Part shown: positions 22,456-36,115 of the stretch, piece by piece | Layout: each line of letters starts with the position of its first letter | Position numbering within the stretch: the stretch's first letter is position 1 | Assembly: GCA_019096065.1 (NCBI GenBank) | Contig: JAGUCH010000001.1 | Span: forward strand, 12,400,001-12,464,000 | DNA from: Paracyclopina nana | Lineage: Eukaryota > Arthropoda > Copepoda > Cyclopoida > Cyclopettidae | DNA: 64,000 bases | Reading direction: 5' to 3' | Notes under the pieces: generated by a model | Told to the model about the DNA's origin: nothing | Databases searched by the model: none | The model's input: only the letters and a program-made list of their open reading frames with translations | Program-made: the position numbers and the translations under genes

Positions 22456-24321
22456 TCATAGGATCACACAGGGGGCGGCGCAGCACAGGGGTAAGCAAAT
22501 TGGCACCACTGCAGCCCCTTGCTTGCTCTCCGCCTCGGAATACTTTCCCTTTTCTTTGTATCCATATTCCGCCCTCGCCTTTGCCCGACCGCGAGCCCCG
22601 CTGCTCTCGAGCGTTGTCGCGCGAGAAGCGTGACTCGGAGGGTTATAGGTTTCGGGACCTGTCAGCGAATCGTTGCGAGTGGACGAAAACAGCTCCCCTG
22701 GGGGATAGTAGACCGCAGGGCCTGGAGTGCTCGACTGTTTCAACGGTCGAATCGGGGAGGGCTCTTTTGGCTGATGGCGTCTACGAGGCCCAAAGTCTTC
22801 CTCGTCATGATGCATTGAGGACGTATTGTTGTTGTATTTGTTAGCGGCGGGCCTTGTGGTGGGCTCCACGAAGGTTGTGTGTTGAATGGAGGGGTCAAAT
22901 TCCGACAGCTCGGTCATGAGGTCGTCCACCCTCTTGGGAGGCGTTTGCAGAGACGGTCCCCTATTAGGACTGGGAGAAGGGCACGTGGGGAAGGAAGCTG
23001 GGCCATTGTTATGGTTGTTGGAAGATGAGTAGTTCGAGTGGTACTTGCTGTAGTAGGCGTGGCCGGTGGGCGTTTGCGAATCCAGGCGTGGCGAGGGTGA
23101 CCTTTTCCTTGGGGGAGAGGAGCCCCTGCTGCTGTTGTAGTTGTAGCTGCTGCTGTAGTTGGTGCTGCTCAACGTGTTTGTGGGCGGAGAGGCCCTCCTG
23201 CCCGAGGGACTCGGGCTCGTTCTCCTGCCCGGGGCGGGACTGCTAAGCACGGGTTGTGGGGTTCTTCGCTTGGGAGACGGAGACGGGGGCTTCCGATTGT
23301 ATTCGCTACTGCCGGACATGGTGTACTCGTTCATGGACGATATGGTCTTCTTGACGTTTCCTTGCATGATCGTGGACTGGTCTCCGTAGTCCTCGGAGGA
23401 CGAGACGAAGTTGTCGTGGCGGCTGGAGTGCGTGGAGCCACCGCGCTGCGCGTTGTTCAGGTCGGACAACAGGGTATCCAACTCGTCGATGTTGGCCTTG
23501 AGGCGCGAGCCAGGTCGGTCTCCAGAGTCGGTGTTATGCTCGAGCCTCTCGCCGCCGCTGGTGTAGCTGTTGCTTTGCACCTTGTAGGACGTGTACGACT
23601 GCTTCATCGTGGTGGAGGACTGCATGGAGGACACCATGTTGGCAGATTGGAGGCCCGAATAGGAGGATGGCGCGAGGCTGCTCGAGGCCGCGGGCATCAT
23701 GTGCTGCACCTGCAACATATCGTATTTTCATTACGTGCATTTATGCGTTGAAACGACGCTTGAAATTCGATATAGTTAGCAAAAAAGGTGTTGCAAATAG
23801 CCCATCAATAGTATTTTTTTCCGCCGCGTTATGCTTACGCACTTTTTTATTTTTCGAACTAAATGCATGCAGCATACCTGTCGTTCCAAATTGAAGTCGT
23901 TTGAGGCCGTCCTTGGAGCGCCCGACGATGATGAGGATCGGTACTCGTGAAACTCCTGGTGTCCGTTGGGCAGCTGCACGGTCCTGTGGGACTCGATGTA
24001 GTTGGTGGAGGCCTTCAAGGCCGCGTCCAGGTCCTTGAGCATGTTGTCCGCGCTGGGCCCCAACGAGCTGGTGCTCTTTGATTTGGTGAGGACGCTCGCG
24101 TAGCCTCCGTTGTTGGTGACCTCAACGTGCCTTGACCTCTCTGAGGAGGCGCTTCTCGCGGTCTGGTGCTGCTTTTGCTGCACTGCGACCGCCGCGTGAT
24201 CTTGGGCGACTGAGGCTGCGTTCTCCAAGTCCTGGAGCAGATGGTCCAGTCGACGATCCCACTCGCTCTCGCTGAAGGGCGAGTTGCGCACGAAGCGCGC
24301 GTTGCTCACCGTCGTCGTCAT
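22456..24321 (-). CDS. LD-motif scaffold protein with C-terminal CaaX box
   Basis: Two coding exons (23878-24321, 22456-23709), 565 aa. I do not recognise a named family. Two exact paxillin-type LD motifs are present (LDHLLQDL at about 25-32, LDTLLSDL at about 225-232), with two looser ones (LKDLDAAL near 95, VDDLMTEL near 409). Long stretches are Ser/Pro/Asn-rich with SPSPKRRTPQP and SPPRKRSPSPR, probably phosphorylated. A VYYPPGELF patch lies near residue 475. There is no LIM domain. The last residues contain CLPLCCAAPCVIL, a CaaX box (CVIL, geranylgeranyl type by family rules) with upstream cysteines that could be palmitoylated. AG directly before AGGCCAACATG suggests a 5' UTR intron. Role inferred: a membrane-tethered adhesion or actin scaffold. 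Confidence 0.75.
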
Positions 24322-27300
24322 GTTGGCCTCTAAAAATAAGCCGAGACTTCATCATCGCCAGGTGTGCATATGCGGCTGAGGAGCCACCAAGAACGCGCGC
24401 GCGCGCGATCGCTTTATAGCTCTACGAATGGGCACCTGGCCAAAACTTCCGCCCTTATAGCTTGCCCAAGCTATTGCTGCGAGCGATGCACGAACGCCAA
24501 TGCGATGCCAAAAGGATTCGCACGTACCCCTTGCCTCACGCTCACAATGACATTCGCGCTGCCACCGGCCTTGAGCCCCTTATTGTCGCCTCAAAAGTCG
24601 CGATGACTCACGAGCAATGCATAGTTTCCAAAGGGCGATGATGTCACGGGTGACGAGAGATCGGGCAAGTACTGAACGATGCCAAACTTCGGTAGCCGCG
24701 CGAGAATTATTGGAATGCGTTTGAACCGCCCACGCCTCAATTGAACGAGCCATGGGCCCATCCCCATCACGAAAATGCACTCTCCGCAATGACGCGCATC
24801 CCGCACATGGCGTTGAAGCGCGCATCTTCCATGCATTAATAGTTAGAAAAAGGCTAAAAACTCGCGCGGGTCCATCGCTTGCGTTGATGGCAGCTTGATT
24901 GATTTTCGCACGGCAGCGCTGTGAAAAGTGGGATGCCGTCTTGATTTCGACGAGCTGATGTTTACGTAAAACTTAGACGATCCGGGGCATAAGAAGCTTG
25001 AGGGGCATAAATCAGTTGTGCCGCATGTATCTTACGTGCCACGCTCCGTTAGCTTAGTCGAGCGCGGCGCTCAAAACTCAAAGCTCCAAAGTCGCATAAG
25101 CAGGAAGTGGCACTTGGAGGAGAACCAGTCTTTTTAAGCCATGAGTCACGACGCGCGGCCGCTGTTTGTTCCGTTGTCACGTCGATTTTTTTCTTGTTCA
25201 GCCCACCTGTTTTAAGCGTTGTCAAAGGCTTGGAGGGCGACGTGAGGCCGGGCTCACCGGGACATCGATCCCGAAACGACTGAGGCTGCGCGAGTCGTCG
25301 TGATATTTTTTCAATTTCAATTTTACTTGTACTTAGTAGGGAACGCTAGGACTGGCTTCGCCCGCTCGCGTTTGCGATGGCCATGAGATGTGCTAGCTCA
25401 TGAAGGCTGCTCAAGAGCGTTCGCGTCTCACGCGATATAACAGAAGAAGGCCAGGCTGCAAAGAGCTGCTCAATGCACACGCTGCCTACGTCGCATCAGG
25501 GGTCCGTGTCTTGACATCTCGAGCAGATCTTCGTCTGCAACGGTGAGGCTGAAGGGGAGAGAAAGCACATTTTTCACGGCATTTTTAAAATCATGACGGA
25601 CTCATTAATGCGCATGCTAGCTCGTCATTGTGCTGACAAGTCGATGCGCGTCTCGTTTTGCTTAGAAATTGCAAGCGAAGCGAGATTTTAAAAAAGGGAG
25701 CAAATGCGAGGAAACATCGGAGCATTCAAGGATACTTGAAGCTCCACTCCGAACATGCAGTGCACATTTCGAAGCAAGAAAAAATGCGGTGCATGCTCGG
25801 TTCATGTTCAATGTCTTAATCAGAGCTAGCTACGATTGTGCAAGAAAGGCCAATTAACTCGACCTTTATAGCAGATCTTGTTTCACTTGGCACGCCGTCA
25901 GAGTCACGTAGATGTTGTTTTAAAATCTCGCTCGATGTGCGGAGATTGAAACAAGGATGATGATTTCACGGCAAGTTCGAAGTGAAGATATTCGAGACTC
26001 ACGCGGGGTGGAAATGTCAGCATACATGTGTAATCGCTATCAATCATTTAACTTTTTTTTAAATAGCTGCTTTTTTCAACTTTCGGAAAATGAAATCAAA
26101 AGAGCACTATATCATTCATTGGGCGTTAGATTCCCGACTTCATGGTAACTGCGTGGCATATCCAAATGGGTTCTTAAGAAAGGTTGCGCGCGTAAGACGT
26201 GAAACGTTGCGCAATTGGAAAAAAAATACTGAGCCTCCAGCGCTCGTTCCCGTTTGCTTGTCGGCCCTTACCGGCATATTTGGTACACTTTCATAGAAGA
26301 GGCGCGGCATTGGAAAAAGATACCTTAATAACCCTACAGAAACTTTCGCGACCAACGCACCCTCAGAAAAATGAGTTGGTTGTGCGCACTTGTCAAGAAG
26401 AGCTGGAAGGCTCGCCATGAAAATGACACAGTGAGACGAAGTTGACTGAAAAGGTGTGCCGCGGAAGGCCACTTCGAACCTGCGATTTTCGCCTAGGAGT
26501 CCATTCACCCGCTCATTTTCCCAGGTGTTTTTATGGGCCGGCATTTGCCCCACTGTGACCGTGGCCGAGCAAGAGCAGCACTACGTACAGCAGCTAAGCT
26601 TTGAGCAAAGTAGGACTTCTTGTGCCAGGCCAATCTTCGCTTCTTTGGCGCTTTCGCCTTCAAGTCAGTCTGGTAGTGAGTGAAGGTGCTGATGCTGCCA
26701 CAGCCCAAAAATTTCCCTCGACAAACGACTATGAGGTGAGATTGATCTTAATTTTCGTTTTACATTTTCTCAGGCGACGCCTCCCAGATTCGGCTTTAAG
26801 CAAATAACAATGGCCGGCTTCTTGTTCTTTTTCTTAGAAGACGAGAAGCCTTTCAATTTCAAACCGGGTGCAAGAGTGGCTCTTTTTGTGAAAATCCCAT
26901 GCAAATGAGAAGAATTGCTCTCCCTCGATTTGTTGACATTTTCCAACTCACTTTTTCAACGACCTGCCGTTTGGCAAGTTTTTACGCGCTCCATTATTTA
27001 AAGTAGACATTCGACTTTAACACATAATTTAATGGCCTTTTAGGCCATGGCAAGCTTTAATTACCATTATGCATTCCTATCGTCAGCTTTGTGCGAGTCG
27101 ACAAGAGAGAGAGTAGGTATTTCACGATGCAATCACGAGGATGTACCTGCGTTGCTATGGGTATGCCAAATGCGTTTTTCACTTTCCGCGATGATGACAC
27201 CTCGTTCGCTCCTCTTATCAGTTCACTCAAACGGACTTTTAAAAGCCTGAGTATGGGCATGACAGCCAAGAGGGAACGCTTATCACAAATGGAAAAAAAA

Positions 27301-28010
27301 CGCCATTGAGCTGCGCTAGATTCCGTGGTAGCTAAACTACACTCATAATGAGGTCAGAGTAAGTTCAAGCGGATGTGGTTTAATTCGCTAAATACTATGT
27401 GTGTGTGCCGCATCAAAGACCTCGCTACCCTGAGCTACGTGCTCGGAATAATCAGAAAAATTTCAATCTCATTAAGTAATGGACACTCCACTTGTCTATA
27501 TGGCTACAATTTAGAGAACACTTTTTGCCACCCCTCCTTAGTAATAGCACAACGATAAGCGGAACGCTATACAGTATACCTCATAAACGCTGCTAGAAAA
27601 AGAAAAAGCTGAAAGCTACATAGTTGAGCAAAAGGAAAATCCCAAGATCTTATTTCCCCCCATGCTGTCTTATGCGCCAAGTTCCTCCAACGCTGCCGTC
27701 TCTCAAGCTCTTCTACATACGGTTCAGCTGCTGTTACGAGCAGTCTGCATGCATGCACACGAGCGTCAAGCACGAAACGATCATCACTGTCGTATTCTCA
27801 AGATCTGCACATGCTTATCTCAATTCCGCTGTCGGAGTGACGAATTGAACTTAAAAGGATCGATATCAACCTGGGATCTTAGTAGTGAGTGCAAACATTG
27901 CTCCAGTCATCACAATAGCGCAACTCAAAGTGTTAGCTCTTATTTCACTCAATTAACCGTGTTGAATTTCAGCTTAGCATATGTTGCTACTAAAGTTTCT
28001 CTTGTTTCAG
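24322..28010. other. Head-to-head intergenic region LD protein / spinophilin
   Basis: 3.7 kb between two divergent genes. It should hold both promoters and non-coding first exons; the spinophilin ATG lies directly after an acceptor (CTTGTTTCAG|ATG), so at least one upstream exon is expected here. A CG-alternating run sits near 24393-24406. No protein gene or mobile-element ends are supported. Confidence 0.45.
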
Positions 28011-31000
28011 ATGAAGCACAAAGATTTGCCAGCCTCCACTGAGGCTGTTGGGGCAGCCTCCTCTTCCAACAAACCAATCAAAGAAGGCCTCGTCTCCCAA
28101 ATTGCCAGTAAATTCCAGCAGCAGAACAATAATGTTGTCGAGCCTCCTGTTGCAAACAAAGACCCAGTGATTGTCAGAAAAAAGTCAGACTCGATATTAG
28201 CAACCTTTGCCAAAGAGTCGGGGCAGGCTGCTACTGCTGCAACGTCTCCCACTCGAAAAAAGTCCTCCGTGTCCAGAACTGAAAGCCATCAAGCTAGATT
28301 CAACAATGCTAGAGCCATGTTCGAAAAAATGGGCAGCACTGACGACCTCGACTCCATTGGCAGCGGAGGCAAAGACAGTCGTGGCTCCAGAGCCTCCAGT
28401 GTTGGACGAACCTTCGATGCCAATGCCGGTCGATCCAGATCGACCAGTCCCTTCAGCAGCAGTTCCAAATTCGTGAACCCATCCTGTCCACCTCCCAAAT
28501 CTCCGGAAAGCAATGGGGTGACTCCTCGCATGACGAGGTCAACGTCTTCCGGAGCGGGATTTTCAAACGGAGGCTCGTCATCCCCCACAGCCTCAAACGG
28601 CCTCCATTCTGAGACTCCGGCAACAATGCAGGAAAGTGAGCAGCCATCTACGAAAGTTGCGGCAAGTGGAAATGGCCTAGTTCGGGCCAGAACTATGTCG
28701 TACCAGCAAAAGGTCATTGAAAATGGAGAGGAGGAATCGAGGAAAACCTCCCTGAGTCGGCCAAACATTAAGGAGCTCACGAATAAGCAGAGAAACTGGT
28801 TTTCTACCTTTGAAAAGAGTAGAAATATAGCTAATGGTGGAGAAATGGCTTCCGTGGATTCCGTGAGAAGAACTAGCGTTAAAAATGACCACAACCCAAG
28901 CTTGCTGTCTGGGTTCAACAATAATTTGAACGGCTCCAGTTCTTCTTCTCCGAGAAGTCTGCCACCAGATGCAACCCCTACCCCTCCTTCCAACCTCAAT
29001 ACCCCGAGGGACAGACGCCCCCTGAGTGCCAGGGCGACCTCAGATTCGATTGAGGACTATCTGAAGAATTGGAAGAAGAACGAAAACGGAGATGTTCTTC
29101 CTTCGGACTCGACTCCGGAGGCAACCAGGTATGACGACGACGATAGTTGCGGTTTTCCACGTGTGATAAAAATTAATTGATTTTTAAATAGCAAAAGCTC
29201 TGAAAATGGCAACTCTTCTCCCAAAGAAGAAAGTGTCGTTAAAATGGACGAATTAGTGCCACCACCATCATCATCAGGTAAAACGCAAACGCCTAATTTA
29301 AGCTACGTGATTTGATGATGAGTTTACGACTCTTTTTCAGATTCTAATAAAATAGCCAAGCCTCCAGTATTGTCACCGAAACCGAACACTGATGTTCTCG
29401 TAAAAAGGTTTTCATTTAACAAACAGCCTCGAAAGGCCGGTGGGGATCCCACTTCAAGTGACACCTCATCGACATCATCTTCACCCGCAGTCGATAGGGC
29501 CAATCCACCGAGGCCTAATGGCAACAACAGTAGTGGCAGCAGCAACATTGTTAGGAAACTGTCTGCGGAATTCGACAGCAAATCAAAGACAGATTCTTCT
29601 GCGGTTGTAAAGGCTAAACCTGTTACGGTGGCACCAGTGATCTCAAGTCAGCAGCCTCAGAGTTTTACTTCCCTGGAAAAGAGCCTCTTTCCCAGTCTTG
29701 ACCCACATGAAGTGTATAAAGTGGATGAAGAGTTTGACAGGCTCACCAATGAGAGCAAACTAGATAGCCTGCTCACCAAAGAGCCATCTACGCTAGAAGA
29801 AATGCTCGCGAATAAAGAACAGCCGGCTTCAGTGCCATTTTTCGAGGAAAAAGCGAATATACCTCAAAAGCCTACCAATCTGGCTGTGACCGCAGAGTAT
29901 GAAAAACCAGCACCGTTAGCCAAGGAAGATGAGCCTCTCACCCCCGAAAAGGCCGAGGCTGAAGTCGAAGACGAATTCCAAGATGAAATTCAATTTGATC
30001 CCACTATCTCGAGTGGTCAATTGGGTTTCAGGGAAGGGGATTTTAGAAATACTCCTATCAAGTTGGGCGACCGTTCAGAGTCCGTGCAGCCTCACACTCC
30101 AATTCCCGTTAATGCCAACGCGATCGAAGACACCCCTATTGAGGCAATGACCCCGATCGAAGCCGAAATTCTGCTCAGCTGTAAATTGGCTGAGAAAAGG
30201 GCCTCGTCTGAGGTTTTGACCGAAGCCCAGGCGGAGGAGGTTGTCGCGTTATTGACACCCGATAAAGCTTTGCCACCCATCCCCATAAGCCCACCTCAAG
30301 ATGATGCTCTGGCCAAGCTTGACAGCCTCGTGTACAGCGGATCTGAGGACAAACGACCAGCCGTGGAAGCATTCAAGGAAACCTACTTCGACGAGGCCAA
30401 TAGTGTGCACTACTACAGTGACGGTCATTATTGGCTTGAGCTGGAAGCCATCGACGAAACGACCGCTCTGGAGGAGCTGCCCGAAAATTGCTATAAACCT
30501 CCTGGCCGTCTGAGATTCTCAACAGCTCCGGTCAGGTTGTACTCAACTTTTGCCATTGAGGACTATGATCGTCGCAATGACGAGGTTGATCCCGTGGCTG
30601 CCTCAGCTGAATACGAATTGGAGAAGCGGGTCGAGAAAATGGACACGTTCCCTGTGGACCTGAAAAAAGGGCCGGATGGCTTGGGCTTGAGCATCATTGG
30701 CATGGGAGTGGGTGCTGACACTGGTATCGAAAAATTAGGCATATTCGTGAAAACCATTACTCCGGGTGGAGCTGCTGAGACTGATGGCCGAATCCACGTT
30801 AACGACCAAATTATAGAGGTTGATGGCAACTCTTTGGTGGGCGTCACTCAAGCTCATGCTGCATCAGTCCTGCGAAATACTGCCGGCCTCGTCAATTTCA
30901 TCATTGGTCGTGACAAAGATCCGGAAAACAGCGAGGTCGCCCAGCTCATCCGTCAGTCTCTCCAGGTAATAATTTAAAATGCTAATATTGCATGCCAACT

Positions 31001-34000
31001 TCCAAATGCTAGATGCCAAAGTGTCACATTAACTTTTACGGGAGAGTGTGGCATGAAAACTTGAAATTCGGCATTCTTTCACCAAAACTTGCGACAGATC
31101 GAGCATTCATCTCGAAATGGTATATAAAAAGCAATGCGCCTTCTTTAGCTTTAATTTCACAACGTGCAATTTTTCTTCTGACAATACAAGCAGCCTTCGC
31201 GGGATGCTAATGAAGATGACGAGGATTATGATGAGGATGGTGACGACCTCGAGGTCGACGAAGAAGATGAATCTTGGGTAATCTATTGTCCTCGTTGATT
31301 GCCACAGCTCTTGAACTACCTTTTTTCTCTTTCTATTATTCATGCTCACTATATTTTTAGTACGAGGAATATTGGGTGAGAAGTCAGACCGCAATCGCGA
31401 AGAAAACTCAGCAGAAATTAATGATTTAATTATCTTCTAGGCCGATAAGGAGCGAGCGGAGCGGCAGCGACAATTTCTTGCTCAATTGGAGCGGGAGGCT
31501 GCAGTTTTTGACGAGTCGAGTGAACCGACCTCGATGACCAATTCCAGCACTGTTGAGGGCGAGCACACAATCCAAGGCCAAATTGACGAGGACGACGAGA
31601 ATGAGGACGATGATGAACAGACTCTCGCGCAGGTTCAAGACGTGGACAAAGACCAGGCTCGACCTGGTCGATCATCTCCTGATGTTGTCGAAACCTACTC
31701 TTCCAAATTGAGGCATGATGAGGATGAAATTCAACTACTGAGGCTCAAATTGGAGGAGGTAATACATTACATGCTATTTACATTGAAGGAGGGTTTCATC
31801 GCAACTCTGTTCTTATGTTACAGGCGCAATGCAAGAATCGTGTGATTGAGGAGGAAATGAACAGTTTGAAAGCAAAGGTAAGGAAATCGATTTTAGGTGT
31901 ATTTGAGGCATAAAAGCTTTGCGGACGTGGCTGGACGCAATTATTTATTGACGCTACATTTTTTACGCATGTAGCTCGTTGTTGACAAGAAAGAGCAAGC
32001 AGTGGGTTCCAGCGATCCGGAAGACGAAGGGGAAGACGCAGCCAAAAAGAAAGCTGATCAAGAGGTGAGCTTTTTTCTTAGTATGATTTATTCTCCGCGT
32101 GTTGTTTAAATTGGCATAGTGCCATGCACTGTGTAGCTACGACAATTCAAAATGTGTTGTTGCAATGCACAACTTTGGTGTAAACACCAGTGTCACGGGA
32201 AGTAAAAATAGGAGCTTTCTCTTAGTGCTGCAACATCTTTCGTGCACGAGGACATTTTACTTTAACGAATTTGCTCTGCTCCCAGGACCATCTGGACACG
32301 TTGAAGAGGAAGTACGACCACGCCAAACGAATCATTCATGAGCTCTCCAGACACGAGCAGCTTTTAGCTGTTCAGCTCCGCGAACGGGACCAAGAGTACA
32401 CTTCGCATCTGAGGCTGCTCAAGCAGCGAGTCCACCAACTCGAGGATGAGCTAGCCACGACGCAAAAGTTCGCCGGCATTCCAGTTCGACTTCCCTATGA
32501 GAGTCTTGCAGGGGGAGGAGACGGACAGCTCTCGCCCCCGGAGCTTCTCAAGCAACCTCCGGTATAAATGAAATGACACTGAAAGCATAACTGACTACTG
32601 CAATGACCACACGATCGTTTCAGATCATTCCTGAACCGGTGCTAAAAAATACTCAGCTAGTGACTGACGAGATCTCAGAGGATATGGCTTCTGCCAAAGA
32701 GGAGCTGGACAAGGCTGTGCCTTTTCACACGCTTCTGGACATTTCTGCTAATAAGAGCAAGGCAGAGTTGGCTCATAAAGGAATTCTGTCGCAGCGTCAG
32801 CGACCTTCTACTGAGGCCTTAAGGGCATCGGTATTGAGGAAGTCCGTTTCCACCCTGAGCAACACGAGTGATGGCGGACCACCGGTGAGTTCCTAATTAA
32901 GTTATTCTATGTTTATTTAGTGGCTAACATTTGTAACTATGTTTTTCAGGTTGATAGTGCAGATGATACCCGAGAAAACACGCCTGACAGTGACAGTGGG
33001 TATGTTGGCTCTGTTGTCACCGTGACATCATCATCAAGGACATTTGCCCCTTTGCCGGAGCAGCCAACTTCTCCAGGACTCGCGTCAGGTCACCCTGGCG
33101 CGTCAATCTTGTCAGAAATGCAAAACATCCAACGAAGGCGGGGACTTGACAGCAACCCCACCTTAGCTGACCAATTAAGAAATAGGCTGGAAGAGCGAAG
33201 GAAAAGCAAGGAGGACGAGCCGCAAATGTTCCACGTGCAGCAGCCTCACCAACAACCTCTTCAGCAGCAGCCCAATCCTACAGCAACAGCTCCTTTTGAA
33301 ACAATTGCTGCAGACATCCAGAAAGCTGTCAAAATGGCCAACGACAACAGTAAGTGAAACTGAATTCTACATGCCAATTTGCTTCGTATTGTTATTCGAG
33401 ACAGTTGCCTTAAACCTTTTTATTGTATAACACTCTAATAGCCAATCCAGAAAGCTAACAAGGTAAGACTGAATGCCGCAATTTGGTCTTTTGAGAATAC
33501 ATTTGTTCACGAGCATGTCGTTATTTTTATGGTTTTGAACGGGACATTTTTCATATTGCACAGTTTTTATTTACTTAAGTACATTCTATGTAAGGTTGAT
33601 GAGAGTGCTTAACACTGTGTGTTGTGTTTTTTCCAGTGCATCGTAAGAACACCACCCCACTACAAATTGTACACCCGCCCCATTTGTACAATAACACGGC
33701 TCCGACTGTGATACAGAATAATCCAGCTCACTTAACATCATCCTCCAGTGGCGGAGGCTACCACCATTCCTCTGAGACCGCCACTTATGTCAACGTTGTC
33801 AGCCCATCCTCCAGGCATCCCCCTCCTCCTTTTCCCAATCAAATATACAACTCAGGGCCTCCCATGCAGCACCCTGGAAGCGGAGGCCACGTGCCCTACA
33901 GTCCAGCCTTTCACCACCATCACGGCCAACAACAGCACCACGTGAGGCCAATTGGGATTGCCAACGTGATGCCTAGGCAGGAGCAGCAGACGCCATATCA

Positions 34001-34671
34001 GAGGCAGAGCTCTATTGGTACTTACATGCCATATTCAGGGCACTGATGAATATCTAATGATCATCTCGAGTAACTTTGTTAATTTCTCCTTCCAGAGCCC
34101 TCGGATGCTGGCATAATTCCACCGCAGTTTAGAAAGCCACCAGCAACGATAAACAATGTGACTGCTACGACGTCTTCCAGCTCGAGCGTCTCAAATCATT
34201 CGCCAGAGACCATTAGTGGCAGCTCTGAGAAAAAGCTCCCGCACCAGTGGTCCTCCAATCCAGTCGAGGAATGGGCCAAAGAACAGGTATGTGCTTTTTT
34301 CTGCATACTACGCGCCATTTGTAGGGTAGGTTATCCCCCAGATAATGCGAGCCAGGGATCACGTTGATATCCTCACCTAATCTTGGGCTTAATTTTAGGT
34401 GTGCCAGTGGCTGTTAGCGCTGGGTATGGAGTCGTACATTACCCTCTTTATGGACAAAACCATAACTGGGGCTGCGCTGCTCAATCTCGACTCGTCGGGG
34501 CTCAAAGATCTTGGCATTAAGAACAAGGAGGACCGAGAAAAAATCAAGAAGAAAATCAAGGAGCTGAAGGCACACAACGATCGCGAAAAGAAAGACATGG
34601 AGCGAGAGAAGAGTAAACGCGAAAAGCTTCTCAAAAAGGCTGAAAAGGCCATTGGGAAGGGCAAAAAGTGA
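28011..34671 (+). CDS. Spn: Spinophilin / neurabin, PP1 and F-actin scaffold
   Basis: Neurabin-family scaffold, about 1724 aa, that targets protein phosphatase 1 and crosslinks actin at synapses and junctions. Coding exons: 28011-29128, 29192-29277, 29341-30965, 31191-31277, 31361-31375, 31441-31758, 31824-31877, 31975-32064, 32286-32561, 32624-32884, 32950-33349, 33637-34017, 34096-34286, 34399-34671. A long Ser/Pro-rich N-terminus leads to the PP1 docking motif RLRF (about 791-794) and the signature [24 protein letters not shown] domain follows (about 848-935, [13 protein letters not shown]). Then come acidic repeats, a coiled coil ([14 protein letters not shown]), a Gln/His/Pro-rich stretch and a C-terminal SAM domain ([17 protein letters not shown]) with a Lys-rich end. 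One exon is only 15 nt (YEEYW), and exon 4 has a tandem AAGCAG acceptor. Confidence 0.95.
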
Positions 34672-35124
34672 TAGCTTTATTGGACAACAGTTGTTGCGGG
34701 CTAGTTGTAGTGACCCTTAGATATCATATAATGTATATCAAACATGATGCCAAAAACGAAACCCATTGCCCTAAATACGATTGTGAAATGAGCAGCTTCC
34801 ACTCGTTTATCACATTCCTGGCTGCTAAACGAATTCTGTCTACTGGCATTTCACTGACTCTGAGAAACCGTAGATAAACCGTATGAAATTCGCACGTTTG
34901 TGATGATTTTCCCTCGTACTGTTTTTTAAAAGAATGTATCAATGTGCCAACTACTTTCTTCATCTGTACAACAACAATCGCAGGCTCATAATATTATATA
35001 CTGTAGTATGTGTACACACATCTTTAGGCGAAATTAGTCAGTTTTTCTACTACTCTACTACGACAACTTTTCTTCAGTTTATATTATTATTAATTAATCT
35101 CTGCTCGAAATACAGTATACGAAT
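34672..35124. other. Convergent 3' region spinophilin / YPPQ protein
   Basis: 3' UTRs of two convergent genes; AT-rich, no further coding signal seen. Confidence 0.45.
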
Positions 35125-35859
35125 TCAATCAGAATCGCTGCTGCTTGAGCTGCTCGATGAGTGCTTTTTCTTCTTCTTCAAGTGAGCAGGTTTTCCTCCA
35201 GGGCCATATTTGGCTGATTTGTGGGCCTGTCTAGCTGCCAGCAAAGCTGCCACACTCATTCCCTTGCTCATGGCCTTATTCCCATATTTGTGCTCGAGCA
35301 TTTGGTCGATCGACAGGCCATGCTTTTGAGCCTTGCTGCCCATCTTGTTTCTCTTGCGATCACTCAAGTAATGTGATGCGGCAGCAAGTGCCAGGCCTTG
35401 AGCTCCGTGGCCATGGACTGGAGCATGCCCGTGACCTGCAACATTCGAGCCCAAAAAGGCCCCTGCTAGTCCTGCAGCCATTGCTGTCTTGGACGAGCTA
35501 TGATGAGCTGGAGTCCCATGGTGATGGCCATGGCTGCCAACAGCCGATCCAACAAGGGCTCCCACTAACCCTGAGGCCACAGACGATCCGGATGACCCAT
35601 GAGGATATCCCTGGTGCGAAGTAGGGGCTGGATATCCTGGTTGCTGAAAGGGAGAAGGGTAGCCTTGCAGGTTGGAAGGGTATCCTGGTTGCCCTGGAGG
35701 ATACGCAGCCTGTTGAGGTGGATAGCCTGGTTGCCCAGGAAAGGCCCCAGCTGGTTGTTGAGTCGGTGGATATCCTGGCTGAGGCTGGTAAGGAAGGTTA
35801 CTGCCGCCTGGGTTCGAAGGATTGTAGAATCCTCCTGGCTGCTGGTTGTAGTTTGACAT
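35125..35859 (-). CDS. Low-complexity Gly/Pro/Tyr/Gln protein with polar C-terminus
   Basis: Single coding exon, 244 aa, no recognised family. The first 95 residues are repeats built on PGYPPQQ and QPGYP, like the intrinsically disordered tails of annexin A7 or scramblases. The middle has two Gly/Ala-rich segments ([28 protein letters not shown]) with GxxxG spacing that could pack in a membrane or aggregate. The end is basic, then a run of Ser/Asp. A 46-nt intron probably sits in the 5' UTR (35869-35914). It is followed on the same strand by a second YPPQ-rich gene 256 bp upstream, which suggests that they are related. Function unknown. Confidence 0.8.
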   Translation of the reverse strand: MSNYNQQPGGFYNPSNPGGSNLPYQPQPGYPPTQQPAGAFPGQPGYPPQQAAYPPGQPGYPSNLQGYPSPFQQPGYPAPTSHQGYPHGSSGSSVASGLVGALVGSAVGSHGHHHGTPAHHSSSKTAMAAGLAGAFLGSNVAGHGHAPVHGHGAQGLALAAASHYLSDRKRNKMGSKAQKHGLSIDQMLEHKYGNKAMSKGMSVAALLAARQAHKSAKYGPGGKPAHLKKKKKHSSSSSSSSDSD

Positions 35860-36115
35860 TTTTTGTGTCTATAGGGAGATGAAACTTCAGCTGCTAACTG
35901 CGTAGGTGTTTTACCTTGACGAGACTTTAAAAGTGAACGTGCTATCGCGCCGAGGATATGAGTCATGTTTGCTAGATGAGTGCAAATAACCTCGTAAATA
36001 AAGGCAAGCTAGTTGTCGGCGGCCAAATAAGCACATATAGCTAGTACATCACAGATTCGATCTATTTGATTGAATCATGCCAGTATCGCCAGCAACAAAC
36101 AAATGTTGTAGTAAC

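Noticed and set aside
28289..28999. Minus-strand open frame of 236 codons opposite spinophilin exon 1
   Set aside because: Low-complexity shadow of a Ser/Pro-rich exon in good coding phase on the plus strand.
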